DNA of 64,000 nucleotides from JBDTVS01 sp040007095. GTDB lineage: Bacteria; Acidobacteriota; Vicinamibacteria; Vicinamibacterales; CAVVIG01. The first letter of the stretch is position 1. Each line of letters starts with the position of its first letter. The translations under genes were made by a program, and so were the position numbers. This document shows, one piece after another, positions 9,131 to 16,436 of the stretch. The DNA is taken from positions 12,678 through 76,677 of the forward strand of contig JBDTVS010000033.1 of assembly GCA_040007095.1 (NCBI GenBank), written 5' to 3'. The notes under the pieces were generated by a model, which was not told where the DNA came from, ran no database searches, and saw nothing but the letters and a program-made list of their open reading frames with translations.

Positions 9131-10525
9131 ATGGCCAAGTTCGCCCGTCGGCGGCTACTGACGATCGGTCATTCGTACTGCGTCGACGTGAACCGTCGGC
9201 TCGCCCACGCCATCGCGCGTCAGGGCGATTGGGACGTGACTGTCGTTGGCCCGGCGCATTTCCGTGGCGATTTCGGGTGGCACACGCTGCGGCCCGACCC
9301 GAGCGAGCCCTGCGCCGTGGTTCCCGTTCCGGTCCATTTCAGCCGCCGCGTCCAGACGCTGCTGTACGGGCGACGGTTGGTGGAACTCCTGAAGGAGTCC
9401 TGGGATCTCGTGCACTGCTGGGAAGAACCATACGTGGCTGCCGCGGCGCAAGTGGCGTGTGCCGCGTCCCGAGACGTGCCCCTCGTGTTTGCGACGTTTC
9501 AAAACATCACCAAGCGGTATCCACCTCCGTTCAACTGGATCGAGCGCTACGCCATGTCCCGTGCGGACGGCGTGATCGCCTTCGGGCAGACGGTCTTCGA
9601 CGTCGTCGCGCCCCGCGCGCGGCGAAACATCCCGATGCGAGTGATACCACCCGGTGTGGATATCGAGCAGTTCTCGCCGGACGCGCAGGCCCGCGCTCGA
9701 ATGTTCGCCAGGTATGGGTGGAGCGACGGCCCGCCGGTGGTGGGATTCGTCGGTCGTCTGGTTCCGGAGAAGGGATGCCTGCTCCTGGCCGCCGTGCTCG
9801 ACCAGTTGACGGTGCCCTGGCGTGCGGTGTTCGTCGGCTCGGGTGGCCTGGAAGCGGAGCTGCGCCGGTGGAGTCTCCGGTACGGCGACCGGGTCCGCAT
9901 CGAAACCCATGTCTCTCATGACGAGGTCGCCCAGCATCTCGGCGCGATGGACGTGCTGTGCGCACCGAGCCAGACAACCGGGGCATGGCGAGAGCAGTTC
10001 GGCCGCATGCTGATCGAGGCCTTCGCTTGTGGTGTGCCCGTGCTGGCCTCCGACAGCGGCGAGATTCCGTACGTCGTCGGGAATGCCGGGATGGTGGTGA
10101 GCGAAAGCGACCGTGCCGCGTGGGTTCACGCTCTGTCCGGACTGCTGTCCGATCCCGGGCGGCGCGCCGATCTCGCTGAACGCGGTCGAAGACGGGCCGT
10201 GGCGTCATTTTCATGGCCGGTGGTCGCGCGCCAGCACGCGGAATTTTTCGATCACGTCATCGGTAGCAGACAGCGCGCGACTAGTGGCCTGTCCGCGCCG
10301 AACCAGGAGCAGAACGCGGAGCGCGGCGCGCGGCTGGCAAGGCACGACGACCGAGAATACCGGGAATATTTGAGGGAGGAGCCACGCAGCCAGCCCGGAT
10401 GCCCCGCCCGCGAACCTGCCCTTGATCGGCGTGGACTGGTCACTGACGCAGCGGCCGCGGCGATCGTGTCGAAGACGGCGAGGGCAGGCCGCGGACCCGC
10501 GCCGCTCGACGAGACTCGTTCGTGA
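9131..10525 (+). CDS. GT4-family glycosyltransferase with repeat-derived C-terminal tail
   Basis: A 464-residue protein. The first ~380 residues are a normal GT4 enzyme: N-terminal strand (LLTIGHSYCVDVNRRLA), C-domain start VGFVGRLVPEKGCLLLA, and donor site EQFGRMLIEAFACGVPVLAS with E-x7-E. Beyond residue ~384 the protein runs into a copy of the dispersed palindromic repeat. The last ~80 residues (rich in Arg, Glu and Pro) have no counterpart in GT4 enzymes and look like translated repeat plus flank. The gene still overlaps the next start by 4 nt (GTGA). The catalytic part should be active; the tail is probably neutral or disordered. Confidence 0.85.
   Translation: MAKFARRRLLTIGHSYCVDVNRRLAHAIARQGDWDVTVVGPAHFRGDFGWHTLRPDPSEPCAVVPVPVHFSRRVQTLLYGRRLVELLKESWDLVHCWEEPYVAAAAQVACAASRDVPLVFATFQNITKRYPPPFNWIERYAMSRADGVIAFGQTVFDVVAPRARRNIPMRVIPPGVDIEQFSPDAQARARMFARYGWSDGPPVVGFVGRLVPEKGCLLLAAVLDQLTVPWRAVFVGSGGLEAELRRWSLRYGDRVRIETHVSHDEVAQHLGAMDVLCAPSQTTGAWREQFGRMLIEAFACGVPVLASDSGEIPYVVGNAGMVVSESDRAAWVHALSGLLSDPGRRADLAERGRRRAVASFSWPVVARQHAEFFDHVIGSRQRATSGLSAPNQEQNAERGARLARHDDREYREYLREEPRSQPGCPAREPALDRRGLVTDAAAAAIVSKTARAGRGPAPLDETRS
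10279..10446. repeat. Dispersed palindromic repeat, copy 2 (inside a glycosyltransferase ORF)
   Basis: In the reverse orientation the core reads GGCTGCGTGGCTCCTCCCTC, then TTCCCGGTATTCTCGGTCGT and GCCTTGCCAGCC, closely matching copy 6 (52674-52830). Outer arms pair imperfectly (GTCCGCGCCGAACCAGG on the left with the inverse of CTTGATCGGCGTGGAC on the right). The reading frame of the glycosyltransferase stays open through the whole element. Confidence 0.72.
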
Positions 10526-11760
10526 CACCGCTGCGCGTTGCTCTCTGCGCAGATTTTCGCGAGGAGCTGTGGCCGAGCATGGATCGCGTCGCTGCCAGGC
10601 TCGTCGAATACCTACGTCAAAACCATCGGGACGAGATCCGCGTGACGCCGGTCGTGCCGCCCTTTGTCAGGCGCGCGACGCGCGTTTCAAGGCACGCCGC
10701 CGGACGCGCGTTCACAGTCGATCGGCTGGTGAATCGCCTCTGGGACTACCCGCGCTGCGTTTCGAAGCTTGCCGGCGACTACGATGTCTTTCACATCGTC
10801 GATCACAGCTACGCACAGCTGGTTCACCGGCTCCCGGCACACCGCACCGTGGTCACCTGCCACGACCTCGACGCATTCCGATCGCTGCTGCATCCTGCCG
10901 ACGAACCGCGGTCGGCGCCCTATCGCGCCATGATGCGCCATGTGCTGGCCGGCCTGCGGCGTGCCGCGCGCGTCACCTGCGACACCGCGGCGGTTGCCGA
11001 TGAGCTCATGGCGCGACAGCTGATCTCGCCCGAGCGCGTGATCGTCGCACCGGTCGCCGTCGGGCCGGAATTTTCGAGCGCTGCAGACCTCGATGCCGAT
11101 CGGGCTGCCGCGCAGCTGATCGGCTGCTCCTCGGATACGACGGTGCTTCTCCATGTCGGCAGCACCATTCCGCGCAAGCGAATCGATCTGCTGCTCAGGA
11201 TGTTCCGGGAGTTGTGCGATCGCATTCCGAGTCTGCGTCTTGTTCGCGTGGGCGGACCGTTCACGCTCGACCAACGTCAGCTCGCCCATCAGCTCGGAAT
11301 CGACGATGACATTGCCGTGCTCGATTTCCTCGACGATCGCGCGCTGGCGGCCATGTATCGGCGCGCCGCGCTGGTCCTGTTGCCGTCAGACCGTGAAGGG
11401 TTCGGCCTGCCGATTCTCGAAGCAATGGCGTGCGGTACACCGGTTGTCGCCAGCGACCTGCCGGTGCTGCGGGAAGTCGGCGGGTCGGCCGGCGAGTACT
11501 GCGCGCCAGGCGCCGTCGCGCTCTGGTCCGCACGGGTGGAGGAACTGCTCAGCGAACGTCGGCAGTCGCCCGCTCGCTGGCAGGCGAGAATCGACGCCGG
11601 TCTGGAGCGTGCCGGCCGCTTCAGCTGGTCCCAGTTCGCCGCTCGTCTCGCTGCCGTGTACCACGACGTCGCCGCGCAAGCCGACCCGGTGATCGCACGT
11701 GAGCTCAGGGGTGTGCGAATGAATGCGCCGCAACAACTGGAACCGCCGAGAGCTCGATGA
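10522..11760 (+). CDS. GT4-family glycosyltransferase
   Basis: A 412-residue GT-B enzyme starting at GTG 10522. The C-domain has LLHVGSTIPRKRIDLLLRMF and the canonical donor site DREGFGLPILEAMACGTPVV with E-x7-E, then SDLPVLREVGG, a signature common in mannosyltransferase-type GT4 members. The start overlaps the previous stop by 4 nt. It is likely another step in repeat-unit assembly; the exact sugar is unknown. A 54-bp gap separates it from the next gene. Confidence 0.88.
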   Translation: MTPLRVALCADFREELWPSMDRVAARLVEYLRQNHRDEIRVTPVVPPFVRRATRVSRHAAGRAFTVDRLVNRLWDYPRCVSKLAGDYDVFHIVDHSYAQLVHRLPAHRTVVTCHDLDAFRSLLHPADEPRSAPYRAMMRHVLAGLRRAARVTCDTAAVADELMARQLISPERVIVAPVAVGPEFSSAADLDADRAAAQLIGCSSDTTVLLHVGSTIPRKRIDLLLRMFRELCDRIPSLRLVRVGGPFTLDQRQLAHQLGIDDDIAVLDFLDDRALAAMYRRAALVLLPSDREGFGLPILEAMACGTPVVASDLPVLREVGGSAGEYCAPGAVALWSARVEELLSERRQSPARWQARIDAGLERAGRFSWSQFAARLAAVYHDVAAQADPVIARELRGVRMNAPQQLEPPRAR

Positions 11761-11814
11761 GCACGAAGGAGCTCGAAGCGGTGACCACACACACGGTCGC
11801 GGATTGAGGCGGTC

Positions 11815-12966
11815 ATGAAGATCGTGCACGCCGCCAAGTTCTATCCGCCGGTTCCGGGAGGCATGGAAGCCTTCGTCCAGACGCTGTCGGAAGGGATGGC
11901 CGACGACTGGGACGTCGTGGTGGTCGCAGCCAACGACGCGAGGCGTACGGTTGAAGAGCGTCTCGATGGCGTTCGCGTCGTGCGGGCGGGCGCCATCGGC
12001 GTCGCGGCGTCGGTCCCGTTGTGCCCGTCGCTGCCATTGCTGTTGTGGCGCGAGCGTGCCGACTGCGTCGTGCTCCACGAGCCAAACCCTGTCGCCGGAT
12101 CGGCGGTGTTCCTGCATACCCCCGCGCCGCGCCTCGTCGTCTGGCACCACAGTGATCTCGTACGCCCGTGGTGGGCGATCCCCACCTATGGACGCCTGCA
12201 GCGAGCCCTCTACCGGCGGGCCGATTGCGTCATCGTGTCCAATCCCGTGCTCGCGGCGCGTTCGCCCCTGGTTCGCTGCGCACGGCGTGTGGCGGTGATT
12301 CCCCACGGCGTCGATCTGCCGAGGTACCGGACGCTCAGTGCGGCGCAAGACGCCGTCGCGGCCCGCATTCGCGCGGAAGCGCCGGGGCCGCGGATGCTGT
12401 TTGTTGGCCGCTTTGTCTACTACAAGGGCCTCGACGTGCTGATCGAAGCGATGTCGTGCTGTCCGGGCACGTTGATTCTGGTGGGCGAGGGGCCGCTTGG
12501 CGGCGAGCTGCGCCGGCAAGTGGCTGCTCTTGGTCTCGGAGCCCGTGTCGTATTCGCCGGCAACGTGTCGAACGACGAGTTGCCGGCCTATTACCACGCC
12601 AGCGACGTCTTCGTGCTGCCGTCGGTTGCGGAAAGTGAAACTTACGGTCTCGTCCAGATCGAGGCCATGGCGTCCGGCGTGCCGGTCGTGAGCACGAATC
12701 TGCCGACGGGTGTGCCGTGGGTCAATCAGGACGGCGTGACCGGGATCGTCGTTCCGCCGCGCGATCCGCGGGCGCTGGCCGAGGCGCTGACGAGGCTCGC
12801 CGGCGACGTCTCGCTTCGCCGGACGCTCGGCGACAACGGCCGGCGGCGCGCCGAAACCGTTTTCTCGCGCGACGACACCGTCAGGACCTTCCGAGCGCTC
12901 ATCGAAGCAACCGTCCGCGAGCCCCGCCACCTCGATCAGTGGTTGGCGCACGCTCAGCCGCTGTGA
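11815..12966 (+). CDS. GT4-family glycosyltransferase
   Basis: A 383-residue protein that begins MKIVHAAKFYPPVPGGMEAF, the typical N-terminal glycine loop of GT4 enzymes. The C-domain has MLFVGRFVYYKGLDVLIEAM and the donor site VAESETYGLVQIEAMASGVP, followed by NLPTGVPWVNQDGVTG. Such sequences are usual for mannosyl- or galactosyl-transferases of exopolysaccharide loci. It shares one base with the following sugar-transferase gene, implying coupled translation. Confidence 0.9.
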   Translation: MKIVHAAKFYPPVPGGMEAFVQTLSEGMADDWDVVVVAANDARRTVEERLDGVRVVRAGAIGVAASVPLCPSLPLLLWRERADCVVLHEPNPVAGSAVFLHTPAPRLVVWHHSDLVRPWWAIPTYGRLQRALYRRADCVIVSNPVLAARSPLVRCARRVAVIPHGVDLPRYRTLSAAQDAVAARIRAEAPGPRMLFVGRFVYYKGLDVLIEAMSCCPGTLILVGEGPLGGELRRQVAALGLGARVVFAGNVSNDELPAYYHASDVFVLPSVAESETYGLVQIEAMASGVPVVSTNLPTGVPWVNQDGVTGIVVPPRDPRALAEALTRLAGDVSLRRTLGDNGRRRAETVFSRDDTVRTFRALIEATVREPRHLDQWLAHAQPL

Positions 12967-13586
12967 TGTCGAGGATCGATGCCGTCGCGAAACGGACGCT
13001 CGATCTCGCGCTGTCCGGCGCGGGCCTGCTGGTGTCCTCACCGCTCTGGATGGTGATTGCTGCCGCGATCCGCGTGGACAGCCGCGGGCCCGTTTTCTTT
13101 GTGCAATGGCGCGTCGGGCGGTGCGGGCGGCGATTCAAGGCGCTGAAGTTTCGCTCGATGACCGTCGACGCGGAGCGTACGGCCGGATCGGTGCAGGTCG
13201 TCGAGCACGATCCGCGCGTGACGCGCGTCGGCCGTGTGCTGCGCGCGACCGCCATGGACGAACTCCCGCAGTTGTGGAACATTTTTCGCGGCGACATGAG
13301 CGTCGTCGGCCCCCGCGCGCTGCGGCCGGACGAGCCCGAACTGGGCGAGACCACGCCCACCCCGCTCGAAGACGTGCCCGGATTTGCCGAACGGTCGTCG
13401 GTCCGGCCGGGACTGACCGGTCTGGCGCAAATCTACGCGCCGCGCGACGTGCGACGCCGGCAGAAGTTCCGGTACGACCGCCTGTACATCCACCGACAGT
13501 CGTTCGAACTGGACCTCCGGCTGATTGCGCTCTCGTTCTGGATTACCGCGCGTGGAACCTGGGAGGCACGTGGGAGGAAATACTAG
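12966..13586 (+). CDS. Undecaprenyl-phosphate sugar-1-phosphate transferase (minimal, PglC-like)
   Basis: A 206-residue bacterial sugar transferase. One N-terminal hydrophobic segment (~residues 12-38) is followed by the conserved block GPVFFVQWRVGRCGRRFKAL, the KFRSM motif, MDELPQLWNIFRGDMSVVGP and RPGLTGLAQIY. This enzyme loads the first sugar phosphate on undecaprenyl phosphate at the inner membrane and so starts repeat-unit synthesis. It lacks the N-terminal multi-span and nucleotide-binding domains of WcaJ/WbaP, so it corresponds to the monotopic minimal type. ATG 12966 overlaps the previous stop by one base. Confidence 0.92.
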   Translation: MSRIDAVAKRTLDLALSGAGLLVSSPLWMVIAAAIRVDSRGPVFFVQWRVGRCGRRFKALKFRSMTVDAERTAGSVQVVEHDPRVTRVGRVLRATAMDELPQLWNIFRGDMSVVGPRALRPDEPELGETTPTPLEDVPGFAERSSVRPGLTGLAQIYAPRDVRRRQKFRYDRLYIHRQSFELDLRLIALSFWITARGTWEARGRKY

Positions 13587-13650
13587 TGCATAAGAAAGCT
13601 ATACTGTCCGCGCGCTCGAGGCGCCTGTCGCACTTCACCTGGTCAATCTG

Positions 13651-14811
13651 ATGCCAATGCGCGACGTGGTGATTGTTGGCGGCGGGCCGGCCGGCCTGAT
13701 GACCGGGTGGAGGCTCGCCCGCGCGGGTCACGATGTGACCTTGTTCGAAGAGCATCCCGTCGTTGGCGAGCCCGTGCACTGCACCGGCATCCTTGCACGC
13801 GAGGCCTTCGAGGAGTTCGGCCTCGGGTCCGAGGGCGTGCTGAACATGCTGACGACCGTGCGATTCCACGCGCCGGGTGGCGACTCTTTCGTGTATTCCA
13901 CGGCGACAGTGGAGGCAGTGGTCATCGACCGCCCGGTGTTCGACCGGGTGCTTGCCCGTGAGGCGATTCGTGCGGGAGTCACGATCATGCACGGCCGCGT
14001 CAACCGCGTGATCGTGGACCGCGACGGCGTGACGGTGACCTCCGACCAGGTGACCGCCCGCGCGCGAGCCTGTGTGCTGGCGTGCGGCGCGAATTACGCG
14101 CTGCAGCGGAAGATGGGATTCGGCGTGCCCGAGTTGCTGATGCGCTCGGCACAGACCGAGCTGCCGGTCGATCGGCTCGGCGACGTCGAAGTGCATTTCG
14201 GCCGTCAGACGGCGCCCGGCGGTTTCGCCTGGGCCGTCCCGGTCACGCGTGGCGATCGCGCGTTTGTTCGTGTCGGAGTGATGTGTGAGGATAATCCACG
14301 CGGGCACTTCGAGCAGATGCTGGCGCAGGTCTCGCCGAGATGGGGTGTGCACCGGCCGTTCGACGCGCGGCCTCGTCAGAAGGTGCTGCCGCTTCAACCG
14401 ATCGCGCGCACGTATGCGGACCGCGTCGTCGTGGTCGGCGACGCCGCCGGCCTCGTCAAGCCGACGACGGGCGGCGGCATCTACTACAGCTTGCACAGCG
14501 CAGAGATCGCCGCCGAGGTGTTGTCGCGGGCGCTCGAACGCGACGAATTGTCGGGTGGTGTTCTGTCCGAGTACGAAACGAAGTGGCGGGCGCGATTCGA
14601 TCCGGAAATGCGCACGCAGCTCGTGCTGAGGAGAATCGCGCAGCGGCTGAACGACGAGGACATCGACGGTCTGTTCGAGCTCGCTCGAACCGACGGCATT
14701 CTGCCGCTGATTCGACGCACGGCCGCGTTCAATCACCACCGCGAGTTCATCGTCGCCCTCCTGAAACACCCGCCCGCCCGCCGGTTGATGTTCAAGACGT
14801 TCGTCGCGTAG
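13651..14811 (+). CDS. FAD-dependent oxidoreductase, geranylgeranyl-reductase-like family
   Basis: A 386-residue flavoprotein. The N-terminus is an FAD Rossmann motif (VVIVGGGPAGLMTGWRLARA) ending with a ribose-binding Glu in TLFEE. A second FAD motif, VVVVGDAAGLVKPTTGGGI, lies near residue 265. This layout is typical of the geranylgeranyl reductase / digeranylgeranylglycerophospholipid reductase group, which saturates prenyl chains. Beside a glycan locus it might act on polyprenyl carriers, but that is only a guess. Start codons at 13651 and 13657 are both possible. A short dyad (CCTAAG...CTTAGG at 14840-14855) follows the gene and merges with repeat copy 3. Confidence 0.8.
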   Translation: MPMRDVVIVGGGPAGLMTGWRLARAGHDVTLFEEHPVVGEPVHCTGILAREAFEEFGLGSEGVLNMLTTVRFHAPGGDSFVYSTATVEAVVIDRPVFDRVLAREAIRAGVTIMHGRVNRVIVDRDGVTVTSDQVTARARACVLACGANYALQRKMGFGVPELLMRSAQTELPVDRLGDVEVHFGRQTAPGGFAWAVPVTRGDRAFVRVGVMCEDNPRGHFEQMLAQVSPRWGVHRPFDARPRQKVLPLQPIARTYADRVVVVGDAAGLVKPTTGGGIYYSLHSAEIAAEVLSRALERDELSGGVLSEYETKWRARFDPEMRTQLVLRRIAQRLNDEDIDGLFELARTDGILPLIRRTAAFNHHREFIVALLKHPPARRLMFKTFVA

Positions 14812-14850
14812 CCGGACCTGGCGCGCGACGCTCGGCGCCCTAAGCGTCCT

Positions 14851-15008
14851 TAGGACCCCGGCAAAATTAGGCTGCCACCTTCGCCGTCGATATCCCGCCG
14901 CGCTGCGTTGCTCGTCGCTTGCATACTCCCGGTATGCGCGCTCCTCACGCCTGGCCGGGCGGGCGCCTCGACGCCCAAGCTGACAGCTTAATTCCCGCCA
15001 GGGTCCTT
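14851..15008. repeat. Dispersed palindromic repeat, copy 3
   Basis: A ~158-bp imperfect palindrome between the FAD reductase and the minus-strand ligase gene. The left arm GACCCCGGCAAAATTAGGCTG pairs with the inverse of CAGCTTAATTCCCGCCAGGG on the right. The core has GCTGCGTTGCTCGTCG, the perfect small hairpin GCATAC-TCCCG-GTATGC, then CGCCTGGCCGGGCGGGCGCC. The right arm overlaps the last codons and the TAA stop of the minus-strand gene that ends at 14988. Confidence 0.82.
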
Positions 15009-16436
15009 ACTCCACGTCCAGCTGGTCGCTCGGGCCTTCCCCGAGGGTGCACGGTCTCCGCGACGACCGTCCCCTTCACGCACCAACCGATTGTGCTCGG
15101 AGTCGTGCAGCGCCACACCAGCGAGGAGCGCGAACAGGACGGCGTTTGCCGGCATCCGCAGGCCGGTGTCCCAGACGCTTTGGATCGCAACGGCGACGAG
15201 GCCGCTGGCCGCGCCGGCGCGAATCCAGAAGACTGGCGTGCGGTCGGCACGCAGTCGATTCATGATCTGCCAGGCGCCGGAGACGAGCGCGAGCAGGACG
15301 GGCACGGCAAGCAGCCAGCCCCCTTCGGCTGCGAGCTGGAGATATTCGTCGTGTGCCTGGTTGAAGTGAAATCCGTTTCGGGTCTGCTGGTAGACCAGCA
15401 TGCCGCGCCCATACGCGCCGGCTCCGATACCGACCATCGGAAAGTCCCGCGCCATCCCCCACGTCTCCTGCCAGATCGCCTGTCGGCCGCCGACTCCTGC
15501 GGCGAGCGTTTCATCGAGTCGTTCCGTGAGTGCACCCGCTTGAACATAGGTCAACGCCATCGCGAGCACGAGAACGACCGAGGCCAGAACGCGCAAGCGG
15601 CCGCCGCGGCCGACCCGGCTCCGGGACAGCCACAGGAACGACAGCAGTGAAGCGCCGGCGCCCATGAGGCCCGATCGGGAGAGCGAGGCCAGCAGTGCCG
15701 CCGACATCAGACTGACTGATCCCGCGAACCAGACGGCGTCCGCATCCACGAGAGCCGCGAACGGGACGGAATGTCCGCGATCGGTCTTCCGCGCCTCGGT
15801 TCGCGCCGCGATATAGCCGACGGTCGCGGGAATGGCCATGATCAGCCACGTCGCGAAGTCGTTGCGGTTGCGGTACGGGCCAAAGGGCGCCCCGAACACC
15901 GTGGGGAAGGACCAATAGATGCGGGTTGGCGCGGTGGCGCGCTGCGCCAGTGTGACCGCCGCCAGCGCCAGGCCCGTCCACGCGATACCGCGCGAGACGG
16001 TGCGTACCCCTCCGTGCGCCACTATCTCGCGCGCGGACCAGAACACACACACGAACGCGACGGCCAACGCGAGCGCGACGCGCGTTGCGGCGACGTCGAT
16101 GGAGAGCGGGCTGGCAGGACCGTTCTGCGGGTCGCTCGGGGCGCCTACCCACAAGGCCTGATCGAGGATGCCGACATGCGGCGACAGGGCAAGGCGCAGC
16201 CCGGGCGGCAAGGGCAACAACTGCAGCGCGACCACTAGCAGGCACGCGGCGAGGGCCTGATCGAGGATCCGCTGGGGAGGCCGCGCGATCGGTGGGCGGA
16301 CGACGAACACGAGCAGAATCGCGGCGGCGACAAGTGGCAGCGTGGTCCAGAGATAGGCCCCAGCGAAGGCAAAGAGCGTCCACGCGGCGAAAGCGACGAG
16401 CGTCCAGGCCGGTCGGGCGCGCCTAAACCGCCGCAC
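14988..16436 (-). CDS. O-antigen ligase/polymerase-like membrane protein (Wzy/WaaL family)
   Basis: A 482-residue protein with an N-terminal Arg-rich tail and 10-12 hydrophobic spans. A Wzy_C/WaaL-type region includes PYRNRNDFATWLIMAIPATV and a large extracytoplasmic loop with an HDEY-like segment (NQAHDEYLQLAAEGG) typical of O-antigen ligases, where a His-containing motif is important. It overlaps the Wzc-like gene upstream by 14 nt and so forms an operon with it. The last residues (KDPGGN) and the stop come from the end of a palindromic repeat, so the original C-terminus may have been changed. Confidence 0.85.
   Translation of the reverse strand: MRRFRRARPAWTLVAFAAWTLFAFAGAYLWTTLPLVAAAILLVFVVRPPIARPPQRILDQALAACLLVVALQLLPLPPGLRLALSPHVGILDQALWVGAPSDPQNGPASPLSIDVAATRVALALAVAFVCVFWSAREIVAHGGVRTVSRGIAWTGLALAAVTLAQRATAPTRIYWSFPTVFGAPFGPYRNRNDFATWLIMAIPATVGYIAARTEARKTDRGHSVPFAALVDADAVWFAGSVSLMSAALLASLSRSGLMGAGASLLSFLWLSRSRVGRGGRLRVLASVVLVLAMALTYVQAGALTERLDETLAAGVGGRQAIWQETWGMARDFPMVGIGAGAYGRGMLVYQQTRNGFHFNQAHDEYLQLAAEGGWLLAVPVLLALVSGAWQIMNRLRADRTPVFWIRAGAASGLVAVAIQSVWDTGLRMPANAVLFALLAGVALHDSEHNRLVREGDGRRGDRAPSGKARATSWTWSKDPGGN

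Noticed and set aside
14840..14855. CCTAAG...CTTAGG dyad as a terminator
   Set aside because: Only a 6-bp stem and no T-run. It more likely belongs to the end of the palindromic repeat.
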